The notes: generated by a model not told the origin, from the sequence alone. A stretch of 64,000 nucleotides of DNA from a bacterium (GCA_016932575.1 JAFGCO010000029.1:1-64000), one strand, 5' to 3'; positions 25,323 through 35,785 are shown, counted from the stretch's first letter. A program made the numbers and translations.

Positions 25323-26402
25323 ATGGAAAAAATTGTGTGCTTTGGTTTGGGCATCATGCTGTTCATTGGTTTGACAGAATGTTCTAAAAGTCCGAGTGGA
25401 CCGGACGGACCTGCCAAACCGAATTTGCTCGCGCCGGCAATGGATACAACACTGACGGATATCACGCTCGTATTTGACTGGAGTGATATGAAAAACGCCG
25501 TCATATACGAGCTGATGGTGGATAACAATGCCGATTTTAAAAGCCCGGAGCTTCTGTCAGACACACTCACCCAGTCATCCTGTCGTATAACAGCGCCCTT
25601 ACCTGACAACTGTTATTATTGGCGGGTGCGAGGTATTGATGATCATGAAAATCCGGGTCAGTGGTCAGAGATCCGTTCTTTTTATGTCGATATTATGATT
25701 TTCATTGAGGGCGGTACTTTTCAAATGGGTGATACGGACGGCAGTGGAGATACGGATGAACTTCCTGTTCACTTTGTCAGCGTTCAGTCTTATGAAATGC
25801 TGAAGTATGAAGTCACCCAGGAATTATGGCAAAGTGTCGTGGGCAATTATCCCTCAAGTTTCACCGGCAATCTGAACAGACCCGTGGAACAGGTATCCTG
25901 GCTGAATGCGGTTGAATTCTGCAATATGCTCAGCCGGAAGCATCAATTCACCCCATGTTATATGATTCAGGAGAATAATGTCAATTGCGACTTTGATGCG
26001 GATGGATACAGACTGCCTACTGAAGCAGAATGGGAATACGCAGCAAGAGGAGGGACTCAGAATATCGAAAATCTCTACAGCGGAAGCAGCCAGATCGGTG
26101 CTGTGTCCTGGTATGCAGCCAATTCAGACAGCAAAACCCATGAGACGGGTCTGAAAATGCCCAATGAGCTTGGCCTTTTCGATATGAGCGGGAATGTTTG
26201 CGAATGGTGCTGGGACTGGTATAGCGAATATGGAAGCACTGCCCTGACAGATCCCGCAGGTCCGCTTTCCGGTGTGTATCGCGTTCTTCGTGGCGGAAGC
26301 TGGTTTTTCAGCGAAAGGGGCTGCCGATGCGCGAGCCGCTTCAGAAATGCGCCGGATGTCGGGTTAAGCCATGTTGGATTCCGGATTGTGCGTTCTCACT
26401 GA
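25323..26402 (+). CDS. FGE-fold (SUMF1-like) lipoprotein
   Basis: 359 residues from the ATG at 25323 with CAGGTG upstream, 12 bp after the secreted protein. Lipoprotein signal ending LTEC at Cys20, a Pro/Gly linker, a fibronectin-III-like segment (about 30-125) and an FGE-sulfatase domain from 127 to the end (IEGGTFQMGDTDG, RLPTEAEWEYAARGG, GNVCEWCWDWY, RVLRGGSWFF, VGFRIVRSH). In true formylglycine-generating enzymes two active-site Cys lie after GGSY; here that stretch is shorter and reads FFSERGCRCASR, so the catalytic pair is not clearly preserved. A binding or scaffold role is more likely than sulfatase activation. Confidence 0.85.
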   Translation: MEKIVCFGLGIMLFIGLTECSKSPSGPDGPAKPNLLAPAMDTTLTDITLVFDWSDMKNAVIYELMVDNNADFKSPELLSDTLTQSSCRITAPLPDNCYYWRVRGIDDHENPGQWSEIRSFYVDIMIFIEGGTFQMGDTDGSGDTDELPVHFVSVQSYEMLKYEVTQELWQSVVGNYPSSFTGNLNRPVEQVSWLNAVEFCNMLSRKHQFTPCYMIQENNVNCDFDADGYRLPTEAEWEYAARGGTQNIENLYSGSSQIGAVSWYAANSDSKTHETGLKMPNELGLFDMSGNVCEWCWDWYSEYGSTALTDPAGPLSGVYRVLRGGSWFFSERGCRCASRFRNAPDVGLSHVGFRIVRSH

Positions 26403-26417
26403 GATCACTATTTGTAA

Positions 26418-26452
26418 AAAGATAATTGATCCGAACTCTGCAGATTATCTTT
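26418..26452. terminator. Weak bidirectional hairpin between convergent genes
   Basis: AAAGATAAT (26418-26426) and ATTATCTTT (26444-26452) pair over nine bases around a 17-base loop, between the convergent FGE-fold and acetylesterase genes. AT-rich and with a short U-run, so only a modest terminator. Confidence 0.4.
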
Positions 26453-26478
26453 GCAGCAATTCCGGCCGATAAATCCTT

Positions 26479-28506
26479 TTACTTCAAGACATTTTCAGGC
26501 CATGTTAAACCTGGCCAATCATCCGTACGAAAAGGAGAAGCAGGCAATCCGGCCTTGTTGTACAGATTGCATTCCGGATTATCTGCCCAGGCATACCGTA
26601 CAGCAACGGGATTTTCTACCGATGGGGTAGATACCACGACCTCATCTCCCTCGATCACAGCATCCGCCCATTCAAATTTTTGATCGGCTCCGGCAATAGC
26701 AAATCCTTTTAGCGGCCCTCCGCTCTTCGCGGTGAGTCCACCATTGACATGATCGAATAATATCCGGATCCGCCTGCCTTCCCGGCGCATGGACCGATAA
26801 ACCGGACCGGAATCAACCACATCCAGATCATAGGCTTTGGCCAGGGCAATTAAAGCGAGCCGTTTTCCCACATCCTGTTTGTTCCGGGGATGGATATCTT
26901 CGGCCACACCGATATCAATGGTTACTGCCATACCTGTTGATTGACAACTTAACGCCATCAACTGTGCTTCGCGCAATTCCGCCCATTCAGAATTTACGGG
27001 TTCCTGATTCCTGGCCAGATAATTTGCCAGCTGAACATAAAGAAAAGGAAAATCCTGTTTCCAGTGAGACCGCCAGTCTTTTATCAGGGTTGGAAAAAGG
27101 GTGCGGTACTGAAATGCCCGGTCTGTATTTGACTCTCCCTGATACCAGATCACACCGCGCATACCAAAAGGAATCACAGGATGAACCATGGCATTAAATA
27201 ACACAGTGGGGAGATTTTCCTGACCGGTCATTTCCCGGGGAACAGGCGGAAGCCGATCTTCAGGCACACCAATTTTGTAAAGCCATTCTCCTGACAATGT
27301 AAAACGATCACCGTGTTCACTGATCAATGCCATCTGATCATCAGATCCCCAAAAACCACCACCGCCATGATGATCAATCACCCTGACCACAATGATATTG
27401 ATGCCCGGCTGGATGGTACCTTCCGGAAGTTTATATTCCCGATTCTGATTATAGATGTCCATACCCCCTACGCGGACACCGTTCACCCATGTCTGATCAA
27501 TGTCATCGATCGGTCCTAAGGAAAGGTCCCAATGATACGTATTGACGGAATCCGGAATATCGACCGCTTTTCGATACCAGATAATACCATCATAATTCCC
27601 GATCCCGCTTTCTTCCCATAATCCGGGCAGTTTTGCCGTTTGCCAATCATCCGCCATTAAATGAGGATCTGCCCATTTCGGCTGACCATCTGACAATCCC
27701 TGATCAAGCGCTTTTATGGTTTCGATCCAATCTTGTTGGGCTTGCTGATACAATTGTTGTTGTTCCAGATAGGAGAACGGGATTTTTGTACTGTCTTCCA
27801 TGCTTTCAACATCTTCGGCAAATTCAGAGAAAGGAACCAACCCGGCCTTACTGATCCAGGCTTCGGCCACGGTCCCCCCCCAGGCCGCCTGAATCAGACC
27901 AATGGGAATTTCAATCCGCTGATGAATATCTCTTCCGAAAAAGTAGGCAACCGCCGAAAAGTTGGACACTGTCTTTGGAGAGCAGATCTGCCATCCCTGT
28001 GTCACGATATCATTCAGGGGCCGGCTTGAAACATTGTGCTCGATTTGCAAAAACCGAATCCTGGAAAAATGTGCGGATTCAATTTCCTGCTCGGCATCAT
28101 TGGATTGTGACACCGGCCACTCCATATTGGATTGACCGGAACAGATCCATACATCTCCAATATACACATCCGAGAAACGAATGACATTTTTCCCAAATAT
28201 CACCATCTCATAGGGACCGCCTGGTTTCATTGCCGGCATTTCAAGAAACCAGGTTCCGTCGTCATTGGCATGGGTTATCTGTTTCTGATAATCCAGCCGG
28301 ACAGTAACTCTGCATCCCGGCTCTGCCGTACCCCATACGGGTATGGGCTTCTTTTGCTGAAGCACCATATGATCACCGAAAATATCCGGAACCGTCACTT
28401 GCCCGGTCTTTCCGGCTTCATCAAAAACCCCGAATTGCACAACGGAACAATGTGTTGAAAGAATGCAGGCAGTGATAAATGCAAAGAATAGGAGCCTTTC
28501 CCCCAT
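26479..28506 (-). CDS. Sialate O-acetylesterase-type (SASA) carbohydrate esterase
   Basis: 675 residues. Signal peptide (LLFFAFITACILSTHC). Two-part SASA domain: the first block ICSGQSNMEWPVSQSN with nucleophile Ser126, and the second RGVIWYQGESNTDR followed by TIDIGVAEDIHPRNKQDVG with the catalytic His. Between them is a galactose-binding-like insertion with sugar-contacting motifs (GLWEESGIGNYDGIIWYRK), as in many members of this family. It removes acetyl groups from sialic acid or, more often in non-host bacteria, from plant polysaccharides such as xylan. The convergent gene is 76 bp away. Substrate uncertain. Confidence 0.88.
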   Translation of the reverse strand: MGERLLFFAFITACILSTHCSVVQFGVFDEAGKTGQVTVPDIFGDHMVLQQKKPIPVWGTAEPGCRVTVRLDYQKQITHANDDGTWFLEMPAMKPGGPYEMVIFGKNVIRFSDVYIGDVWICSGQSNMEWPVSQSNDAEQEIESAHFSRIRFLQIEHNVSSRPLNDIVTQGWQICSPKTVSNFSAVAYFFGRDIHQRIEIPIGLIQAAWGGTVAEAWISKAGLVPFSEFAEDVESMEDSTKIPFSYLEQQQLYQQAQQDWIETIKALDQGLSDGQPKWADPHLMADDWQTAKLPGLWEESGIGNYDGIIWYRKAVDIPDSVNTYHWDLSLGPIDDIDQTWVNGVRVGGMDIYNQNREYKLPEGTIQPGINIIVVRVIDHHGGGGFWGSDDQMALISEHGDRFTLSGEWLYKIGVPEDRLPPVPREMTGQENLPTVLFNAMVHPVIPFGMRGVIWYQGESNTDRAFQYRTLFPTLIKDWRSHWKQDFPFLYVQLANYLARNQEPVNSEWAELREAQLMALSCQSTGMAVTIDIGVAEDIHPRNKQDVGKRLALIALAKAYDLDVVDSGPVYRSMRREGRRIRILFDHVNGGLTAKSGGPLKGFAIAGADQKFEWADAVIEGDEVVVSTPSVENPVAVRYAWADNPECNLYNKAGLPASPFRTDDWPGLTWPENVLK

Positions 28507-28639
28507 AACGTCTCCTTCCTGTCAAAATATACATCATGAAACAGCGATGCATACCCCCTTGTGATCATTACTTTGATTTCAAATAAACAATTATTTTATC
28601 AATGAGTGGCTAAAATTATTACCGAAGCTTTAAAAAAAT

Positions 28640-28666
28640 AGAAAGCCTGCCTCTCGGGGCAGGCCT
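28640..28666 (-). terminator. Intrinsic terminator of the barrel-TPR gene
   Basis: On the minus strand GCCTGCC-CCGAGA-GGCAGGC forms a 7-bp GC-rich stem (28645-28651 with 28658-28664), followed by TTTCTATTTTTTT. It lies about 25 bp after the stop at 28690. Confidence 0.75.
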
Positions 28667-28689
28667 ATTATTAAAAATATAGTAAGTAA

Positions 28690-29934
28690 TTATAAAGTCT
28701 GTAAATAATCATTCGCACGAGCCACGTATTCGCTGTCGGGATAATCTGTCACCAGTTCACTGAAATATTCTTTGGCCTTGGTATAATTCCCCAGCTCTAA
28801 CTGACAAATACCGTTCATCAGAAGCGCATCATCATATTTACTTGAAAGTGTATATTCAAGTACCGAACTGAATGCAGCAGCAGCATTGGCATAGTCTCCT
28901 TCGGCATGATGGCTTTCCCCAATCCAGTACTGGCAATTACTAGCCAGAGGATGGTTCTTGTTCATATAAAGCAACTGCTGAAACAGCCGAATCGCCTGCT
29001 TATGAAGACCGCTGTTGTAGCTGGCCAGAGCATTTTGATAAATCGTCATAAAATCCTGGGCATCCTCCTGTGGTGCATCCTCTGAAATGACATTGGTATA
29101 ATTCACAAATTCACTCGCGACAAAACCACTCACAGCGGCGATTGCCCGCTCATTGGCAATCACCCTCAATTCAAGATCCTCCAGTTGTTTCTGTTTGGTT
29201 TCAATCCGGTCCAGTAACGTTTCGACTTTATATAAGAAACGCGCAAAGTCATTATTCGCTGCAGGCGGTTCCGGTTTTGCCTCTTCAATAATGACAACCT
29301 CATTCTCTTCATCGGGGAGTAAAAAGTCCACTGCAACATTTTCCTCCACCTGATTACGATGCATTGAAAAAGAAACGCCCGTTTCAAGAACCCAATATTG
29401 TGATTTAACATCACCCGTTGAAAATAAAGCATACCGATAATCTGCATTCATGGTAATTGAAAAGTTATAATAGGATTTATAAATAAATCCTGAACCCACC
29501 ATGAATCCGTAATCGGTAAATGTGGTTTCGATTTCACGACGATCTGGCAGCTTATCAGTACGGGTCACCTGCGCACCCATTAATCCTGTGTAAACAAACG
29601 GGCTCATTTTGGCGTTTTTTAAAAATAAAAAGTTGGTCCTGAGATTAATATTCGGCAGCATGACTGATTGGGCTCTTTCCGCACGAAAGATATCATCTGT
29701 CACAGTCGCCAATCCGGTACTGAAATCAAGAAGAATTCGCGGGGAAAGTTGATATCGGAAAAAGAGAGACAAACCCGGCCCCATACCGGAACCCGGTATT
29801 TGACTGGCATCCTGCCTTGTACCGACAAATTGCCCGCCCATTTCATCCGGTTGAAACGGATGAAATCCGGCATCGCCAGAGGCGGCAAAAACGAGTTTCG
29901 CCGATATAAGTGTCAAAGCCATGATGCGTTTCAT
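28690..29934 (-). CDS. Outer-membrane barrel domain fused to coiled coil and TPR (CpoB/YbgF-like)
   Basis: 414 residues. Signal peptide ending VFA. Residues 20-195 form a beta-barrel-like domain with strong paralogy to the next gene (TGLATVTDDIF and NFSITMNADYRYALFS match SGFFTITDDVF and LYSIHINADYRYVFLA). A Pro/Glu linker and a coiled coil at about 232-262 (LYKVETLLDRIETKQKQLEDLELRV) lead into three TPRs (about 295-414), YQNALASYNSGLHKQAIRLFQQLL and onward, like the C-terminal half of CpoB. CpoB works with Tol-Pal in cell envelope constriction. A barrel joined to such TPRs would hold the periplasmic domain at the outer membrane. Function inferred. Confidence 0.75.
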   Translation of the reverse strand: MKRIMALTLISAKLVFAASGDAGFHPFQPDEMGGQFVGTRQDASQIPGSGMGPGLSLFFRYQLSPRILLDFSTGLATVTDDIFRAERAQSVMLPNINLRTNFLFLKNAKMSPFVYTGLMGAQVTRTDKLPDRREIETTFTDYGFMVGSGFIYKSYYNFSITMNADYRYALFSTGDVKSQYWVLETGVSFSMHRNQVEENVAVDFLLPDEENEVVIIEEAKPEPPAANNDFARFLYKVETLLDRIETKQKQLEDLELRVIANERAIAAVSGFVASEFVNYTNVISEDAPQEDAQDFMTIYQNALASYNSGLHKQAIRLFQQLLYMNKNHPLASNCQYWIGESHHAEGDYANAAAAFSSVLEYTLSSKYDDALLMNGICQLELGNYTKAKEYFSELVTDYPDSEYVARANDYLQTL

Positions 29935-29946
29935 AATGTGACCCCT

Positions 29947-30603
29947 TTACTGGTAAAACAGCAATCCGATTCTGATGACAATAAACTGACGACCGTCATG
30001 TTCCGAAGCCAGAAAAACATATCGATAGTCTGCATTGATATGAATCGAATACAGGTAATTGGGCTGAATTTCAAGTCCGCCCCCTAAGAGACCGCACATC
30101 TGTAAAAATCGCTCGCTGATATGTGTACGACTCGTTTTTGTTTTCACCTTATCGAAAGCGGCAAAGCCGTTAATCCCACCATAAAAGCTGGGATGCCAGG
30201 TGCGGCTTTGGCTTAAATATGTACCATAACAAATCTCCAGGGAGGGGAATACTGTTGTCTGATATTGCTTCATTTTAAATACATCGTCTGTAATCGTGAA
30301 AAATCCGGATCCGATACTTAAAAATGTATTGGAAGGATTCCTGTATTTTAAATAAAAATAAAATCCCGAACCGATTCCGGACTTTCCTATCGGATAATCA
30401 TCATGATGGGTCATTACAAGGCTGATTCCCAATCCTTCAGGATTGACCAGGTTGAATGCCTGACCCGGGGAGGAAAAAAAGAGGCATACAAAAACGATCA
30501 TCAGCCAGGGATTTGAAATGGGGTTGTTGAGAATCGTCCGGTGAAGACGAAATTCCTGGCCATCCGCGTATCGAATTCTGTTTAATTTCAAAATATTTGT
30601 CAT
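29947..30603 (-). CDS. Outer-membrane beta-barrel protein, paralogue of the barrel half of the adjacent gene
   Basis: 218 residues. A hydrophobic export segment (LMIVFVCLFFSSPGQAFN) lies 34 residues from the first ATG, so the true start may be the Met at 30501; neither ATG has a clear ribosome-binding site. The body aligns with the N-terminal 190 residues of the neighbour: SIGSGFFTITDDVFKMKQYQTTVFPSLEI and the terminal IHINADYRYVFLASEHDGRQFIVIRIGLLF. Thus a tandem duplication, after which one copy kept or gained a coiled-coil/TPR tail. Twelve bases separate the genes; they form one operon ended by the hairpin at 28.65 kb. Confidence 0.7.
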   Translation of the reverse strand: MTNILKLNRIRYADGQEFRLHRTILNNPISNPWLMIVFVCLFFSSPGQAFNLVNPEGLGISLVMTHHDDYPIGKSGIGSGFYFYLKYRNPSNTFLSIGSGFFTITDDVFKMKQYQTTVFPSLEICYGTYLSQSRTWHPSFYGGINGFAAFDKVKTKTSRTHISERFLQMCGLLGGGLEIQPNYLYSIHINADYRYVFLASEHDGRQFIVIRIGLLFYQ

Positions 30604-31058
30604 AATTGCAATAAATATTAACTAATTTAAAAATAATTATTTATCAAGTGATTTAACATATGATAAATCACTCCCTAAACACCTGTGCATAATAAAAGCA
30701 TTGAACATTTATGCAAATATTATACCAGAAAAAGAATAATGCAAGATAATAAATAACAAGAGATTAGATTAACTATATTTAGTTGATATAGAGATAAACT
30801 TACCATATATAGGCAATATTTTCCTGCGTTCGTTTGACCGATGCAGCAACAATTGCCATAATGCTGAAAACGAACGGTGTAAAATGAAAAAAATTATCTC
30901 ATTTTGAAAGATTATTCCGCCTTTTAATGTAAAACAAAAAAAATCAATGAACGGTTGTGCGGGCAGATACAGGCAAGAGACACGCTTATAATCCGAAAAA
31001 TGGAATTTTCATACATGCCTTTCTGTATTATTCTGGCAATTAAAGAAAAGAAGCATTC
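30604..31058. other. AT-rich non-coding stretch
   Basis: No convincing gene. A 9-bp inverted repeat CGTTCGTTT (30827-30835) and AAACGAACG (30868-30876) and a shorter AACTA/TAGTT dyad at 30771-30784 are the only structured elements. Probably holds the promoter of the barrel-protein pair and the downstream region of the phosphorylase gene. Confidence 0.5.
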
Positions 31059-33494
31059 TTATCCCATAATCACCTCAACCTGATGCAGGCTTCCCGCTTT
31101 ATAAACAGGAAGAATGTTTCCATCATGAGGCTTTCCATCGATAGTGACCGTTTTAATTCCCTTCTGAATACCCGATGGATTTTTTATCGTGATATTATAG
31201 GTTGCGCCGCGAAAAATACGCTGAACATGAAACTCTTTCCAACTACCCGGAATACATGGATTAATCTGCAAACCATCGTAATTAGGTTTAATGCCAAGTA
31301 TATACTGCGTGATTGCAACATAGGTCCAGGCGGCAGTCCCAGTCAGCCAGGAATTTTTCGCTTCACCCGGTTTGAATGCATCCTTACCCGCGATCATCTG
31401 AGAGTAAACATACGGCTCTGTTTTATGCAAATCACTTATTTCTTCAAGGAAAGAGGGAGCAATTCTGGACCAGTAATCAAATGCCTGATTACCATTACCA
31501 ATTATTGTCTCTGCAATCATGATCCAGGGATTGTTGTGACAAAAAATTCCGGCATTTTCTTTGTAACCTTCCGGGTAGGAAGAAATTTCTCCGTATTTCA
31601 CTATGTACTTCGTAAACGCGGGATTATTCAGAACAATACCATATTCACAGGCAAGATATTTGTTAACGGATTCCAATGCAGCCTTCGCCCGTCCATCTTC
31701 AACACCACATCCGGCCATGATACAAAATCCCTGAGGCTCGATAAATATCTTCCCTTCTTCACATTCATCGCTTCCGACTTTTTCACCAAAATAATCATAA
31801 GCCCTGATAAACCATTGACCATCCCAGGCATGTTCATCGACGGCTTCTCTCATGGCTCTGATATGTTTTTGATACTCTCCGGCCAGATCTTTTTTCCCCA
31901 GAATCTTGCAGAGATTGATAAATTCCTGGCCGTATAAAATAAACATGGCTGCGATAAAAACAGATTCCGCTACACCGCCCTCTTTATTTTCAGTTGTTTG
32001 AAAAGATTCACCCGGGATCGTTGAAAAACAATTTAAATTCAGACAGTCATTCCAATCAGCACGGCCGATCAAAGGCAGTCCAAGTGGCCCCAGATTATTG
32101 ACAACATGCATAAACGATCGTCGAAGGTGCTCGAACAGCGTGTCTTTATGGGCCTCATTATTATCAAAGGGGACCTGCTCTTCGAGGATAGAAAGATCTC
32201 CGGTTTCCTTGATGTAGTCAGTCGTAGAAAGAATCAGCCAAAGAGGATCATCATTAAAATTACCACCGACATCGGCATTACCGCGTTTGGTCAGGGGCTG
32301 ATACTGATGCCAGGCACCCCCGTCGGGAAGCTGGGTAGCGGCGATATCAAGAATACGCTCCCTCGCCCGTTCAGGTACCTGATGAACAAAACCGATTAAA
32401 TCCTGATTAGAATCTCTGAAACCCATGCCCCGGCCAATCCCAGACTCAAAATATGAAGCTGATCGTGAAAAATTAAATGTGATCATGCACTGATATGCAT
32501 TCCAGATATTCACCATTCGATCAATGCGGGAATCGTGGGTTTTGACCTGATATTTCCCCAGCAGATTATCCCAGAAAGATTTTAACTCATGAAATGCCTT
32601 CTCAACATCTTGAACTTTTTGAAATTTTGCCATTACCGCTTCGGCCGGTTTTTTATTAATAACCTGATGCGAAACAAATTTCTGATCGACAGGATTTTCA
32701 GCGTACCCAAGAATAAAAATCAGATCACGGTTTTCACCTGGCGCAAGTTCAATATCGAGGCAATGCGACGCGATTGGATGCCAGCCATGAGCGACTGAGT
32801 TGCCGGCTTTTCCCTTCATCACTGCGTCCGGTCCGTCAAAGCCGTTGTAAAGCCCAATAAATGTTTCTCGATCCGTGTCAAAACCCGAAATAGGCGTATT
32901 CACCGAATAATAGGCATAATGATTCCTTCGCTCGCGGTATTCGGTTTTATGATAAATCGTGGAATCAATAATTTCCACCTGTCCGGTGGACAAATTGCGT
33001 TGGAAATTGGTCTGGTCATCCCAGGCGTCCCACAGACACCACTCAATGAACGAAAATAATGTGAATTTTCTGGATCGATCGGTGTGGTTTGTTAACTTGA
33101 CCTTTTGAACTTCTCCCCAGGTGTCTAAGGGGACCATAAATAATATTTCAGCTTCAAGACCATTCCGCTGGCCATTGATGATGGTGTATCCGAGACCATG
33201 ACGGCATGAATATCGGTCTAATTCAGCTTTGACCGGTTTCCAGCCAGGAGACCATACATCTCCTCCCTCATTAATATAAAAGTATTTACCCCCGTCATCC
33301 ATCGGAACATTATTATAACGAAATCGGGTAATCCGCCGTAAACGGGCATCTTTATAAAAACTGTACCCGCCGGCAGTATTTGAAATAATTGAAAAAAAAT
33401 CCTGATTGCCTAAAAAATTTATCCATGGCCATGGAGTTTGTGGCGAAGTAATTACATATTCCCGGTTTTCATCATCAAAGTGACCAAATTTCAT
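31059..33494 (-). CDS. Cellobiose phosphorylase (GH94)
   Basis: 811 residues, the usual size. GH94 enzymes split cellobiose with phosphate to give glucose 1-phosphate and glucose, saving ATP. The N-terminal beta-sandwich (1-290) and the alpha6/alpha6 barrel (about 310-770) are both complete. Substrate-binding [10 protein letters not shown] is at 356-365 and the general acid is Asp483 in [10 protein letters not shown]. Other conserved blocks include [23 protein letters not shown] and [10 protein letters not shown]. No signal peptide: cytoplasmic. RBS AGAGGAGAC before the ATG. Works logically with GH5 and an oligosaccharide importer; chitobiose or cellodextrin phosphorylase activity is less likely but not excluded. 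Confidence 0.93.
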   Translation of the reverse strand: MKFGHFDDENREYVITSPQTPWPWINFLGNQDFFSIISNTAGGYSFYKDARLRRITRFRYNNVPMDDGGKYFYINEGGDVWSPGWKPVKAELDRYSCRHGLGYTIINGQRNGLEAEILFMVPLDTWGEVQKVKLTNHTDRSRKFTLFSFIEWCLWDAWDDQTNFQRNLSTGQVEIIDSTIYHKTEYRERRNHYAYYSVNTPISGFDTDRETFIGLYNGFDGPDAVMKGKAGNSVAHGWHPIASHCLDIELAPGENRDLIFILGYAENPVDQKFVSHQVINKKPAEAVMAKFQKVQDVEKAFHELKSFWDNLLGKYQVKTHDSRIDRMVNIWNAYQCMITFNFSRSASYFESGIGRGMGFRDSNQDLIGFVHQVPERARERILDIAATQLPDGGAWHQYQPLTKRGNADVGGNFNDDPLWLILSTTDYIKETGDLSILEEQVPFDNNEAHKDTLFEHLRRSFMHVVNNLGPLGLPLIGRADWNDCLNLNCFSTIPGESFQTTENKEGGVAESVFIAAMFILYGQEFINLCKILGKKDLAGEYQKHIRAMREAVDEHAWDGQWFIRAYDYFGEKVGSDECEEGKIFIEPQGFCIMAGCGVEDGRAKAALESVNKYLACEYGIVLNNPAFTKYIVKYGEISSYPEGYKENAGIFCHNNPWIMIAETIIGNGNQAFDYWSRIAPSFLEEISDLHKTEPYVYSQMIAGKDAFKPGEAKNSWLTGTAAWTYVAITQYILGIKPNYDGLQINPCIPGSWKEFHVQRIFRGATYNITIKNPSGIQKGIKTVTIDGKPHDGNILPVYKAGSLHQVEVIMG

Positions 33495-33986
33495 TGAGTG
33501 TCTCCTCTATTTACTGCACGGCACCTTCAATATAAAATCATATTATTGAATAAATAATGATCGGTTTTATAATGGATCTCGCTATAAGCGAAATCGAAAA
33601 ATCAGAAACTGAGGGAAAAGACATGGTACACAGCATAAATATTTAAAAAAATCAGTGACCAACGCCAGTGGTGAACCAACCTCTATCCTGATCATCGATT
33701 TGTATAGATCAAAATTAATTCAGCGGTTAATATAGCAAAACACAGTTCGAAATGCAAGCGCAATCGTTTGCGGAAACAGAAAATAAAAAAAAATACAAAT
33801 ACCAATCCGGCGAACCTTGAAAAATTGATGTGACAATAAAATAATTGTATCGCATACTCCGCTTATAACGAAGCACCTGAATTTCTTTTTAAACAATGAT
33901 TCCGCCAATCGAACCTGGCTGTCAGAAAACAAGCTTTCCGAAAACAAACGGGCGTGAAAAAACAGAATCTGCCAAAACAGATGAGT
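33495..33986. other. Non-coding stretch between the phosphorylase and the sensor cluster
   Basis: No supported gene; a small minus-strand reading frame at 33720-33947 lacks a ribosome-binding site and any family features. The short dyad TCGCTATAAGCGA at 33579-33591 is a possible operator for the phosphorylase gene, about 85 bp before its start. No clear terminator follows the last sensor-cluster gene. Confidence 0.4.
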
Positions 33987-35558
33987 TCATTTTAAGCTTT
34001 CACCAATAATTGTTAATAATTTCTCAAAAGTATATGGCTTTTGTAAATATGGAAATCCCTTATCTTTAATCATTTTCCATTGAGACTTTTGATCTGTATA
34101 ACCACTGGTCATCAATACTTTCATTTTAGGATTTTTCTTTAACAGATTTTCCACAAGTTTAATCCCATTTGTATTGGGCAAAACCACATCACTGAATATC
34201 AATTGAAAATCACCCCTCTCCTTCTCAAAAACATCCATGGCTTCCTGGTCATCCATGGCTACAAAAACCTGATATCCGCCCTTTTCCAGGGCTCTCTTGG
34301 CAAAATGCCTGACACTGGCTTCGTCTTCAATCACCAGAATACGCTCACCTTCCCCTTTTCGAATATTTAAAGGCAAATCCAAACTTTCTTTTCGGGTATG
34401 TGCTGTAGATGAGAGAGGCAGGTATACATTAAAAATGGATCCCTTTCCTTTTTCACTCTTCACCTCAATCCAGCCTTTATGCTGCTGAATAATCCCATAA
34501 ACAACCGAAAGTCCGAGACCGCTTCCTTTGCCAAATTCTTTTGTACTGTAAAATGGCTCAAATATATGTTCAATGACTTTCTGATCCATTCCGCTGCCTG
34601 TATCTGCCACAGAAAAAAAAACAAACTGATCCGGATACGCATTGCTGATGTTCTTTACATCCGGTTGATTCAATTGTATTTTTTCCGTTCGAATCGTTAC
34701 TTTTCCGCCCTCCAGCATGGCATCTCTTGCATTGACCACCAAATTCATAATCATTTGTTCGATAGATGTCTGATCTGCAAACACGATCAGTATTTCCGGA
34801 GTAAGGTCATAACGAACTTCAATATCTTCCCCAATAATCCGATGAAGCAGACCCAGCAGGTTTTCAATTGTTTTATTAAGATCGATATAATTAAATTCCA
34901 TGGGCTGGCGACGGCTGAACAGTAACAATTGCCGGGTTAAATTCATTGCCCGCTCTGTACAAATCTGAATCTCCTTTATATCATGATACAACTGCGTATC
35001 CTTATCGATCTGGTCAAACGACATATCGGCATATCCACGAATGGCGGTCAGTAAATTATTAAAATCATGGGCCACACCACCTGTCAGCCGACCAATCGCT
35101 TCCATTTTCTGAGACTGAATAAGCTGTTCTTCAATCCTTTTTTTATCTTCCTCGGCCTGTTTCTTTTTTCGATGCATCTCGACTTCACGTAATTCGCGTT
35201 CGATAGCCGGAATCAATCTTGTAAGACTGTCTTTCATGATATAATCATGCGCGCCAGCTTTCATGGCAGTCACTGCGGTTTCTTCCCCAATTGCTCCGGA
35301 AACAATAATAAAAGGAACATCCAAATGACGTTCCTTAATAATCTGCAAGGCATCCGGAGCGCTGAATCGCGGCATAAGATAATCAGCAATGATGACTTCC
35401 CAGGTTTCTTTATCCAGAGCAGCAATCATGGCATCACGCGTATACACACGCTTATATTCAGGGCTATATCCGCCCTGTTGCAGAGCATGCACCAGCAGCA
35501 ATGCATCATCCTCTGAATCTTCGACAATCAACACACGCAATGGTTTACGACTCATCAT
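33987..35558 (-). CDS. Receiver-histidine kinase-receiver hybrid (REC-HisKA-HATPase-REC)
   Basis: 523 residues, soluble. N-terminal receiver (residues 7-125) with Asp59 in IIADYLMP; HisKA with [14 protein letters not shown]; HATPase with [16 protein letters not shown] and [14 protein letters not shown]-terminal receiver from 405 with Asp457 in [13 protein letters not shown] and the switch Thr/Lys. The H-box and [10 protein letters not shown] place it with NtrB/FixL-like (HPK4) kinases. A receiver-driven kinase without a sensor domain can pass phosphate from the large sensors to another target. It begins in the ATGA overlap with a remnant kinase end, with AGGAG upstream. Confidence 0.93.
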   Translation of the reverse strand: MMSRKPLRVLIVEDSEDDALLLVHALQQGGYSPEYKRVYTRDAMIAALDKETWEVIIADYLMPRFSAPDALQIIKERHLDVPFIIVSGAIGEETAVTAMKAGAHDYIMKDSLTRLIPAIERELREVEMHRKKKQAEEDKKRIEEQLIQSQKMEAIGRLTGGVAHDFNNLLTAIRGYADMSFDQIDKDTQLYHDIKEIQICTERAMNLTRQLLLFSRRQPMEFNYIDLNKTIENLLGLLHRIIGEDIEVRYDLTPEILIVFADQTSIEQMIMNLVVNARDAMLEGGKVTIRTEKIQLNQPDVKNISNAYPDQFVFFSVADTGSGMDQKVIEHIFEPFYSTKEFGKGSGLGLSVVYGIIQQHKGWIEVKSEKGKGSIFNVYLPLSSTAHTRKESLDLPLNIRKGEGERILVIEDEASVRHFAKRALEKGGYQVFVAMDDQEAMDVFEKERGDFQLIFSDVVLPNTNGIKLVENLLKKNPKMKVLMTSGYTDQKSQWKMIKDKGFPYLQKPYTFEKLLTIIGESLK

Positions 35559-35785
35559 GAACTCCTGACTTTTGGCGGTGCATTGTTTAACAAAGTAAAA
35601 TAAAATGCTGCGCCTCGATCAATTTCAACTTCCGCCCAGATCCTCCATTTATGTCTGTGGGCTATTATTTTTACTGTGGCCAGCCCGATTCCGGTTCCTT
35701 TATAGTCCGGATGCTGACACCGAAAAACTTCAACCAAATTGAGGGAATAATTATTTGCGTTTTCAATAACGGTTCTTTCATTCAA
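35555..35785 (-). pseudogene. Remnant of a histidine kinase C-terminal ATPase domain
   Basis: A 76-codon frame. Residues 18-68 carry [46 protein letters not shown], the last quarter of a HATPase_c domain, and match the ends of both large sensor kinases (for example [22 protein letters not shown] in the adjacent one). HisKA, the N-box and the DxGxG motif are absent, and a catalytic-region Gly-Gly has become KW. It sits directly between the end of the first sensor kinase and the start of the hybrid kinase. Best explained as what is left of a deleted fourth sensor kinase or a partial tandem duplication. It may still be translated and couple to the hybrid gene. Confidence 0.7.

Noticed and set aside
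25323-26402. Active formylglycine-generating enzyme
   Set aside because: The fold is present but the two active-site cysteines are not clearly conserved and no sulfatase gene is nearby.
33720-33947. Minus-strand 75-codon frame upstream of the phosphorylase gene
   Set aside because: No RBS, no domain and low-complexity hydrophobic composition from AT-rich DNA.
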